From Flavobacteriaceae bacterium (GTDB lineage: Bacteria; Bacteroidota; Bacteroidia; Flavobacteriales; Flavobacteriaceae), in the NCBI GenBank assembly GCA_023700885.1, contig JAMPYA010000004.1, forward strand, positions 1 to 28,685: 28,685 nt of DNA. Reading direction: 5' to 3'. Under the pieces are notes generated by a model. It was not told the origin of the DNA. It made no database searches and worked only from the letters and a program-made list of their open reading frames with translations. A program made the position numbers and the translations under genes. Within the stretch, counting starts at the first letter, position 1; every line of letters starts with the position of its first letter. Below, piece by piece: positions 22,128 through 28,685 of this stretch.

Positions 22128-23615
22128 ATGGCTATATTAAGACCTAATTCGATAGAAGAAATTCAAAATTTTGAAGGCAAATATCCAAAGCAACTTTGGT
22201 ATTTATTCTTTAGTGAAATGTGGGAACGATTTAGTTTCTACGGAATGCGCGGAATGTTAACTTTTTTCATGGTAGATCAACTTTTTTTAAGTGAAGAAGC
22301 TGCCAATTTACAATACGGAGCAACTCAAGCATTTGTTTACGCATTTACTTTTATTGGAGGTTTATTTGCCGATAAAATATTAGGATACCGTAAATCTCTT
22401 TTTTGGGGTGGTTTGATGATGATTATAGGAAGTAGCATCTTAGCCATTGACCCTAAAACCTTTTTCTTTTTAGGAATCTCGTTTACTGTAATTGGTACAG
22501 GGTTTTTTAAACCCAACATTTCTACAATGGTTGGTTCGCTATACAAATCACATGATGTTAGACGCGATGCCGGATTTTCTCTTTTTTACTCAGGTATTAA
22601 TATTGGAGCCTTACTCGGTGGTTATACTTGTGTATTTATTGGAAAAAGTTATTCTTGGAATCTTGCGTTTGGATTAGCAGGTATTGTAATGACCATCAGT
22701 TTATTTACTTTCCTATTCACTCAAAAAAGTTTAGGAAATATTGGTATTTCACCTTTACTGAAATTAAAAACTTCTAAAAGAAAATTATATGAATATCTAA
22801 CTTATATAGGTACTATCGTTGCTATTCCACTTATTATGGTGATGGTTTCAAATCCATATTATACAGATCTTTTTATGTATACAATTGGACCATTAACTTT
22901 GATCTATTTATTTTTTGAAATGCGAAAATTTACCATTCAGGAAAATAAAAAATTGATAGCTGCTTTAGTATTCATATTTTTTTCGGTCTTATTTTGGGGA
23001 ATCTTTGAACAAAGTGGTGGCTCGTTAAGCTTATTTGCAGCCAATAATTTAGATGGTGAAGTATTGGGAGTTCCATTAGATCCAAATGGTGTAAATAATG
23101 CAGCCAATTCTCTGTTTGTAATTATTTTTGCACCAATAATAGGATTATTATGGCTGTGGTTAAGCGGCCGCAAAAAAGAGCCTAATACCGTTGTAAAATT
23201 CGGATTTGGATTTATCTTTTTAGCATTTGCCTTTTTTGTATTTTACGCCACACGCTTCTTTGCTAATCAAGAAGGGATTACCTCTTTAGAAATCTTTACA
23301 ACTGCCTATTTGGTTATAACCTTTGGTGAATTATGCTTATCACCTATTGGATTATCAATAATGACCAAATTATCGCCTCAATCATTACAAGGTGTTATGA
23401 TGGGAATGTGGTTTTTAGCAAGTGCTTATGGTCAATATGTAGCCGGAATTTTAGGTGCTGGAATGGCCAAAGCCAATGAAAATGCCTCAAAAATGGATAA
23501 GTTAATAGCTTATACTGAAGGATATTATCAACTAGCAATTTATGCTTTAATAGCGGGAGTTGCTTTAATTGTGATATCACCTTTTGTTAGAAAATTAATG
23601 CAAGAAATTAAATAA
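22128..23615 (+). CDS. POT/PTR2 peptide transporter 2
   Basis: A 495-aa POT carrier. ExxER is E30-M-W-E33-R34 in SEMWERFSFYGMRGML. The second signature is canonical (GTGFFKPNISTMVGSLY), and FSLFYSGINIGALLGG follows. ELCLSPIGLSIMTKLSPQ lies in the C-terminal half. It is not a recent copy of transporter 1: the loops and the C-terminus differ strongly. It starts just after the terminator of the previous gene and precedes transporter 3 by 8 bases, so 2 and 3 form one transcript. No promoter was recognised in the short gap. Confidence 0.95.
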   Translation: MAILRPNSIEEIQNFEGKYPKQLWYLFFSEMWERFSFYGMRGMLTFFMVDQLFLSEEAANLQYGATQAFVYAFTFIGGLFADKILGYRKSLFWGGLMMIIGSSILAIDPKTFFFLGISFTVIGTGFFKPNISTMVGSLYKSHDVRRDAGFSLFYSGINIGALLGGYTCVFIGKSYSWNLAFGLAGIVMTISLFTFLFTQKSLGNIGISPLLKLKTSKRKLYEYLTYIGTIVAIPLIMVMVSNPYYTDLFMYTIGPLTLIYLFFEMRKFTIQENKKLIAALVFIFFSVLFWGIFEQSGGSLSLFAANNLDGEVLGVPLDPNGVNNAANSLFVIIFAPIIGLLWLWLSGRKKEPNTVVKFGFGFIFLAFAFFVFYATRFFANQEGITSLEIFTTAYLVITFGELCLSPIGLSIMTKLSPQSLQGVMMGMWFLASAYGQYVAGILGAGMAKANENASKMDKLIAYTEGYYQLAIYALIAGVALIVISPFVRKLMQEIK

Positions 23616-23623
23616 TTAAAATT

Positions 23624-25099
23624 ATGAATAAAGAAAACAAATCTTTTTTTGGAGTTATGAAGTCTTATAATAAGTCTTTCTGGCTTGCAAGTACCATGGA
23701 ATTATTTGAACGTTGGGCATGGTATGGTTTATTTGCAGTATTAGCTTTATACCTTACAGGTTCTACAGATGATGGTGGATTAGGTTTTACACACACTGAA
23801 AAAGGACAGATTATGGGAATTGTAACTGCAATTCTTTATTTACTTCCAATGATTACGGGAGTTATTGCAGATAAAATAGGTTATAAAATATCCTTAGTAA
23901 TTGCCTATTTATTATTAATATCTGGTTATTATTTAATGGGAGAAGTTACAAGTTTTACTTCTGTATTTTTAGTATTCCTTTGGGTAGCCGTTGGTGCTGC
24001 CATGTTTAAACCTGTTGCTTCAGCAATTATAACAAAAAATACCGATAAATCAAATTCAACTTTAGGATTTGGCATATTCTATATGAGTGTAAATATTGGC
24101 GGATTTATAGGTCCTGCTATGTCATCAACCCTTAGAACACAATACGGATGGAAAATCATTTTTTTACAAGCAGCAATTGTTATAGCTATTAACCTTGTAA
24201 TCTTATTATTGTTCTATAAAGAAAAGGATAGAGAAAAAAGCACCGATACCATGGGGGAAGCTATTTTAGGGGCTATTAAAAATATTGTAGATGCTGTTAA
24301 AGATACTCGTCTTTCTGTATTATTAGTAATCATGGTTGGTTTTTGGACGATGTTTAACCAACTATTTTACACCTTACCTACCTTTATTGAAGATTGGGTT
24401 AATACACGCGCTCTACACGATTCTATAGCAAGCATATCACCTTGGTTAGCTAGTTTTATGAGTGGTGGTGGAAATTCAGTTAACCCTGAAATGTTAATTA
24501 ATATTGACGCCGGGGCTATTGTAGCATTTCAATTAATCGTATCTTATTTTGTTTTAAAAGTACGACATGTAAGCGCTATGATTTCTGGATTTATCGTTGC
24601 CTCTATTGGTATCGGAATCACTTTCTATACAGGCAATGGTATATTTACCATTATTGGAATTGTAATTTTTGCTATCGGAGAAATGATGACCAACCCTACT
24701 TTTTCATCGTTTATCGCCTTAATATCACCTAAAGGAAAAGAGGCTTTATATATGGGAACTTATTTCTTACCAATCTTTCTTGGCAATTTTTTAACCACCT
24801 TTATTTCGGGAAATTTATACCAAGCATGGTCTGATAAGTTAAGTTTATTACAAACTGAAATGGCAACTCGAGCTATTGAGATGCCTGAAATTACACAAGA
24901 ATTTACCAAAAATGATTATTTCAACTTGGCATCAGAAAAAATGGGAATGACACAGGTTGAGATGACCCAATTTATTTGGGATACCTACAATCCTAACAAA
25001 ATATGGTATGTAATTGTTGGAATTGGAATTATTACAATATTAGCATTATCAATATATGACCGATTGGTTATTAGACCTAAAGAAGCGAAAGCCGCTTAA
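23624..25099 (+). CDS. Divergent POT-like MFS transporter 3
   Basis: A 491-aa MFS protein, the most divergent of the four. ExxER is kept (E26-L-F-E29-R30 in MELFERWAWYGLFAVLAL), but the GTGxFKPN motif is changed to VGAAMFKPVASAIITKN. The region QLFYTLPTFIEDW is followed by an exported loop of about 45 residues rich in G, S and N. Bacteroidota have a group of POT-related carriers like this whose substrate is unknown; it may not be a peptide carrier. It is cotranscribed with transporter 2, 8 bases apart, and ends at a strong terminator. Confidence 0.88.
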   Translation: MNKENKSFFGVMKSYNKSFWLASTMELFERWAWYGLFAVLALYLTGSTDDGGLGFTHTEKGQIMGIVTAILYLLPMITGVIADKIGYKISLVIAYLLLISGYYLMGEVTSFTSVFLVFLWVAVGAAMFKPVASAIITKNTDKSNSTLGFGIFYMSVNIGGFIGPAMSSTLRTQYGWKIIFLQAAIVIAINLVILLLFYKEKDREKSTDTMGEAILGAIKNIVDAVKDTRLSVLLVIMVGFWTMFNQLFYTLPTFIEDWVNTRALHDSIASISPWLASFMSGGGNSVNPEMLINIDAGAIVAFQLIVSYFVLKVRHVSAMISGFIVASIGIGITFYTGNGIFTIIGIVIFAIGEMMTNPTFSSFIALISPKGKEALYMGTYFLPIFLGNFLTTFISGNLYQAWSDKLSLLQTEMATRAIEMPEITQEFTKNDYFNLASEKMGMTQVEMTQFIWDTYNPNKIWYVIVGIGIITILALSIYDRLVIRPKEAKAA

Positions 25100-25111
25100 T
25101 TAAAATAAACT

Positions 25112-25142
25112 AAAACGCCGCATTTTATGAGGCGTTTTTTTT
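25112..25142 (+). terminator. Terminator after transporter 3
   Basis: AAAACGCC pairs with GGCGTTTT, with CAT/ATG extending the stem beyond a G-A mismatch and a TTT loop, followed by eight T. It lies 13 bases after the stop. Confidence 0.92.
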
Positions 25143-25179
25143 ATATTGCACGCTTTTACAACTTAAACTACTTTAATAA

Positions 25180-27186
25180 ATGAATACATCGTCAAACGAT
25201 TTTTTTAAAACTCAGGTCTTAGGGCATCCAGCAGGACTTTTTGTGTTGTTTTTTACAGAAATGTGGGAACGTTTTTCCTTCTACGGAATGCGTGCCTTAC
25301 TAGTCTTATTTTTAGTCAGCTCTCTAGGAATTGGAGGATGGGACTGGCCACGAGAAAATGCACTTGCACTTTACGGAACCTATATTTCATTACTTTACTT
25401 AACACCTATTATTGGCGGTATGTTAGCCGATAAATACCTAGGAACAAGAAATGCTATTATTATTGGAGCCATAATTATGACCTTAGGTCATGCAAGTATG
25501 GCCATTGAAACTAACCCAATATTCTTGTATATCGGTTTAGGTTTACTAATTGCTGGAACAGGTTTTTTTAAACCGAATATGACTTCATTTATTTCAAAAC
25601 TTTATGCTGAGCATCCAGAAAAAAAAGATGGTGCCTATACTATTTTTTACATGGGTGTAAATTCAGGAGCTTTTTTAGGAATTATGCTTTGTGGTTATCT
25701 AGGAGAGATTTTAGGTTGGAGCTGGGGATTCGGATTAGCTGGAATTTTTATGTTATTAGGTTTACTTCAATTTACCTTAGCACAAGGTATTTTTGGAGAT
25801 GTTGGTTTAAAACCAATCAAAACAGATATAAAATCTGTAGATATCAATCCAGAAGATAAATTAAATCCGTTTACATTCATCGATAAAATTATCATTACAT
25901 TTATTAGTGTGGCTGGTTTAATTTGGGTTATTAACGACCCCCTGTCTAAAATTATTAATTATAATTTTCTTGAGTTTGGAGGTATTGATTTTTCTAATTA
26001 TACCATAATTGTAACTTTATTATTATTTCTTTTTTTAATCGTATCACGAATACTACGTTACAGTCCGATAACTAGAGATAAAATGATTGCAGTGGTTATT
26101 TTTGCCTTCTTCATCATTTTCTTTTGGGCCTCTTTTGAACAGGCTGGTGGGTCAATGAGTATTTTTGCAAAAGATTATGTTAGCCGAGTATTATCTGGAA
26201 ATGCAGCTTTTATTTTTAATATCATCGATATTTTAATAACGGTTATACCGGTTGGTATAATTACTTGGGTATTATTTTTATTATTTAAGCAAACGTTTAA
26301 AAAGTATTTAATTTCTAATTTAATTTTAGGATTTAGTTTTATCGTTATATGGTCTTTAATTTATTGGAAAATCAACAATAATTTCAGTACCTATTCATAT
26401 AATATATCGTATCCAACTTATGAGATTACAGAAAATAATGAAACCAAAGTATTTCCTGTTACAGCTGCAACTATAATTCCAGAAAATGCTGTACTAGCAA
26501 CAAAAAATTCTGTTGTAAGAATTTCATCTGACTTAAAGAAAGATGAAACAGTTGCCATAATAGATGTTGATAAAAAAGGGGTAAATTATAAATATTTAAC
26601 CGATGAAAAAGCAGCCACTGTGTCAACTTCCATACAAGCAACCATTATCGATAAAAACGAGAATGAAATTGAGATTCCGGCTACCTGGTTTTTAATTCTT
26701 AACTCATTGTTTATTATAACATTTGCGCCATTATTTTCTAAATGGTGGGAAAGTAAATACAACCCAAATCCTGCAGCTAAATATGCAATTGGTTTATTTT
26801 TCTTAGGAACCGGTTTTGCCTTTTTAGCATTTGGAGCTTCTACTATTCCACAAGGTGCCCAAACAGCCTCCGTAAGTATGTTTTGGTTAGTAATGGCTTA
26901 TTTATTCCACACATTGGGAGAACTTTGTGTTTCTCCGGTTGGATTATCTTACGTTAGTAAATTAGTACCAGCAAGAATGATAGCATTTATGTTTGGAGTT
27001 TGGTATTTAGCATTAGCTATTGGAAATAAAACATCAGGAAAAATGGGTTCAATGATTGATGATATTACCAATAATTATGACATTTCTACTTTCTTTTTAA
27101 TCTTCACTTTTGTGCCGATTATCATTGGAGTTATTGCTTTATTATTAACCCCTGTTTTAAAGAAATTAATGCACGGTATTAAATAA
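25180..27186 (+). CDS. POT/PTR2 peptide transporter 4 with periplasmic insert
   Basis: A 668-aa POT carrier, about 170 residues longer than transporters 1 and 2. ExxER is E27-M-W-E30-R31 in TEMWERFSFYGMRALL; GTGFFKPNMTSFISKLY, YTIFYMGVNSGAFLG and ELCVSPVGLSYVSKLVP are all canonical. The extra length is mainly an insert at about 398-501 between two membrane helices. It is hydrophilic and rich in short beta-like stretches (for example SVVRISSDLKKDETVAIIDV) and is expected to lie in the periplasm. Its role is unknown; peptide capture or contact with the exported peptidase are guesses. It follows a terminator, so it has its own promoter, which I could not place with confidence. Confidence 0.93.
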   Translation: MNTSSNDFFKTQVLGHPAGLFVLFFTEMWERFSFYGMRALLVLFLVSSLGIGGWDWPRENALALYGTYISLLYLTPIIGGMLADKYLGTRNAIIIGAIIMTLGHASMAIETNPIFLYIGLGLLIAGTGFFKPNMTSFISKLYAEHPEKKDGAYTIFYMGVNSGAFLGIMLCGYLGEILGWSWGFGLAGIFMLLGLLQFTLAQGIFGDVGLKPIKTDIKSVDINPEDKLNPFTFIDKIIITFISVAGLIWVINDPLSKIINYNFLEFGGIDFSNYTIIVTLLLFLFLIVSRILRYSPITRDKMIAVVIFAFFIIFFWASFEQAGGSMSIFAKDYVSRVLSGNAAFIFNIIDILITVIPVGIITWVLFLLFKQTFKKYLISNLILGFSFIVIWSLIYWKINNNFSTYSYNISYPTYEITENNETKVFPVTAATIIPENAVLATKNSVVRISSDLKKDETVAIIDVDKKGVNYKYLTDEKAATVSTSIQATIIDKNENEIEIPATWFLILNSLFIITFAPLFSKWWESKYNPNPAAKYAIGLFFLGTGFAFLAFGASTIPQGAQTASVSMFWLVMAYLFHTLGELCVSPVGLSYVSKLVPARMIAFMFGVWYLALAIGNKTSGKMGSMIDDITNNYDISTFFLIFTFVPIIIGVIALLLTPVLKKLMHGIK

Positions 27187-27263
27187 TCTTAAAAAATTAA
27201 TAATTTTGAAATCAATTCCAAATTTTAGGAATGGTATTTGATTCATTAAAAAAAACTTTAAAA

Positions 27264-27824
27264 ATGAAAAAATATTTGATTATTGCATTAATTATATTTG
27301 TAAGTACATCTGTTAATGCTCAAAAAAAAGAAGCCTCTATTAAATGGATAACTTTTGAAGAAGCTGTAAAAGCTCAGGCTAAAAATCCTAAAAAAATAAT
27401 GTTAGATGCCTATACAACTTGGTGTGGACCTTGTAAATTGTTAGACAAAAACACTTTTACAAATCCTGATTTAATTGAGTATGTTAACAAAAACTTTTAT
27501 GCAGTAAAATTTAATGCAGAAGGCAATGATGTTGTGAATTTTAAAGGAAAAAAATATACCAATCCACAATTTGATCCAAATAAAACTGGGAGAAACTCAC
27601 AACATCAATTAAGTCAGATATTAGGGGTTAGTGCTTATCCAACGATTTTGTTTTTAGATGAAAAGGCCTCAGTTATTACTCCTGTAATTGGTTATAGAAC
27701 AGCTCAGGAGTTAGAATTATACCTTAAATTTTTTAAAGAGGATTCTTATAAAAAAATTACTTCTCAAGAAGAATTTAGCAAATACGCAACAGAATTTAAG
27801 CCTACTTTTATGATGATAAATTAG
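27264..27824 (+). CDS. Exported thioredoxin-like protein
   Basis: A 186-aa protein. A signal peptide (MKKYLIIALIIFVSTSVNAQ) is followed by a thioredoxin fold: LDAYTTWCGPCKLLDKNTF carries the CGPC redox pair and SAYPTILFLD the cis-proline. It probably reduces or shuffles disulphides in the periplasm. The ATG at 27264 begins a normal signal peptide; an ATG at 27231 would put eleven extra residues before it and is less likely. It is 77 bases after transporter 4. The region between CGPC and cis-Pro contains an insert (GNDVVNFKGKKYTNPQFDPN) seen in some Bacteroidota members. Confidence 0.9.
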   Translation: MKKYLIIALIIFVSTSVNAQKKEASIKWITFEEAVKAQAKNPKKIMLDAYTTWCGPCKLLDKNTFTNPDLIEYVNKNFYAVKFNAEGNDVVNFKGKKYTNPQFDPNKTGRNSQHQLSQILGVSAYPTILFLDEKASVITPVIGYRTAQELELYLKFFKEDSYKKITSQEEFSKYATEFKPTFMMIN

Positions 27825-27828
27825 AAAT

Positions 27829-28685
27829 TTATTTGATGATATAAGCTCCTTTTTGTCCTGTGTGATGAAAAGGAGTTTTTCTTTTTAAGCAAGTTTCATC
27901 CCACAAATTTACATACGATGTATAATTAGAACCATCAGCAATAATTAATTTCGGCTTTAAGTTATCAATTATTCTATTTAAATTAATTTTAGGAGAATCT
28001 CTCAATATTACAATAGTCGGTTTAAAACCTTCTACCTCAAAAATTCCAACACTATCGATAACTAAAATGCATTCTTCATTTCTATAAAATATATTTTGTG
28101 ATTTTTGAAATTGAATCTTAGCAATAGCGTTTCCAATAGAGTAGGCAGTTACCAATTTTTCATTTCTGATTGAAATGGTATCTAAAAGAGTAAAAAATAT
28201 CAACTTTTCTCCGCTTTTATCTGCAATAATACTTTGTTTATTTTTATGAAATATTACTGTTTCTTGGCTGTTTTCAGACCTTGATTTATGAAATAATAAG
28301 ACCAATTGAAATCCGATAATTGATACTAAAAATAATTTCAAATATTTCAACTTTTGATAGCTCAAAAACAAAATCGCAAAAATGAAAAGTAAATAAAGCA
28401 TCAACATCATATCAAACGTAAAATGAATTTCTTTTATCAAAAACGACTCTTGTAACGAAACCCATTTTATAACTTCATTCATTGATTTTATTAAATATAC
28501 ATAAGAATTTATTAAAAAATGTGGTAAAGAATTTATTAAGACCAACATAAAAATGAGAATTCCAACGACTAAAATAATTCCTAAAAAGGGTATTATAACC
28601 AAATTAGAAATGATAAATAATCCTGGAAATTGGTGGAAATAATAGAGACTTAAAGGCAAAACTCCAATTTGCGCTGCTATTGAAA
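27829..28685 (-). CDS. ComEC/Rec2-family DNA uptake protein, C-terminal part
   Basis: The reading frame stays open to the window edge, so this is only the C-terminal 285 codons. The visible start reads SIAAQIGVLPLSLYYFHQFPGLFIISN, the end of the Competence membrane domain, with about four helices. A soluble C-terminal domain follows (about the last 150 residues), ending HHTGQKGAYIIK. That domain corresponds to the beta-lactamase-like region of long ComEC proteins, but no HxHxDH metal motif is visible, so nuclease activity is doubtful. ComEC forms the inner-membrane channel for DNA in natural transformation. It is convergent with the thioredoxin-like gene, with 4 bases between the stops. Confidence 0.85.
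   Translation of the reverse strand, partial: SIAAQIGVLPLSLYYFHQFPGLFIISNLVIIPFLGIILVVGILIFMLVLINSLPHFLINSYVYLIKSMNEVIKWVSLQESFLIKEIHFTFDMMLMLYLLFIFAILFLSYQKLKYLKLFLVSIIGFQLVLLFHKSRSENSQETVIFHKNKQSIIADKSGEKLIFFTLLDTISIRNEKLVTAYSIGNAIAKIQFQKSQNIFYRNEECILVIDSVGIFEVEGFKPTIVILRDSPKINLNRIIDNLKPKLIIADGSNYTSYVNLWDETCLKRKTPFHHTGQKGAYIIK
27843..27880 (+). terminator. Terminator of the thioredoxin-like gene, inside comEC coding
   Basis: CTCCTTTT (27846-27853) pairs with AAAAGGAG (27868-27875), extended by AA/TT and a G-T pair, then a T run with one C. It lies 20 bases after the thioredoxin-like stop but within the last codons of the opposite-strand comEC gene. Confidence 0.7.

Noticed and set aside
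28659..28685. TTG at 28659 as the start of the ComEC-like gene
   Set aside because: The frame continues upstream to the window edge with conserved ComEC residues (SIAAQIGVLPLSLYY), so the gene is cut by the window and does not start here.

Overview
The window is a low-GC chromosomal segment of a member of the Bacteroidota, most likely family Flavobacteriaceae. The basis is very AT-rich intergenic DNA, promoters of the Bacteroidota type (TTG, spacer, TAnnTTTG), a mevalonate route with a GYDIA-type GHMP kinase, a secreted dipeptidyl-peptidase IV followed by POT peptide carriers, and the proteins themselves (for example an arginine decarboxylase with a YCTKSSHF lysine motif). The genus cannot be fixed from the sequence. 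Most of the window is core metabolism.

Layout. 337-3633: translation operon thrS-infC-rpmI-rplT, with a clear promoter and a rho-independent terminator; infC appears to start at a non-AUG codon (ATA at 2350). 3665-4648: TerC/Alx-family membrane protein. 4809-5233: broken lipoprotein gene. 5305-9022 (minus): polyamine operon speA-speB-DHS-like synthase plus a small acid-tailed protein, probably arginine to agmatine to putrescine to homospermidine. 9336-10433 (minus): RluB-type pseudouridine synthase. 10564-13528 (minus): diphosphomevalonate decarboxylase, mevalonate kinase and a UbiA-family prenyltransferase. 13606-13827: small cysteine-rich protein. 13830-15044 (minus): HI0933-family flavoprotein. 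15249-18239 (minus): HMG-CoA reductase, a GIY-YIG nuclease gene and a GYDIA kinase. 18375-27186 (plus): secreted DPP-IV-like peptidase and four tandem POT/PTR2 peptide transporters. 27264-27824: periplasmic thioredoxin-like protein. 27829-28685 (minus, cut by the window edge): ComEC C-terminal part.

The genes form three working groups: translation, polyamine synthesis, and isoprenoid synthesis. The isoprenoid genes are split into two minus-strand clusters that together hold HMGR, two or three GHMP-type enzymes and a prenyltransferase. A peptide-scavenging block follows, in which a secreted dipeptidase feeds proton-coupled peptide carriers.

The most unusual region is 16168-16961. A GIY-YIG nuclease gene sits between HMGR and the GYDIA kinase. 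Short palindromic repeats lie at both its edges: they share the core CTGAGCGSAGYCGAAG, have different but self-complementary arms, and point in opposite orientations. Seven in-frame 45-bp copies of a related unit form the nuclease's own tail, and the neighbouring genes' ends have been recoded by the repeats. This looks like a nuclease-linked palindromic repeat family, comparable in layout to RAYT/REP systems but with a GIY-YIG enzyme. That reading is inference.
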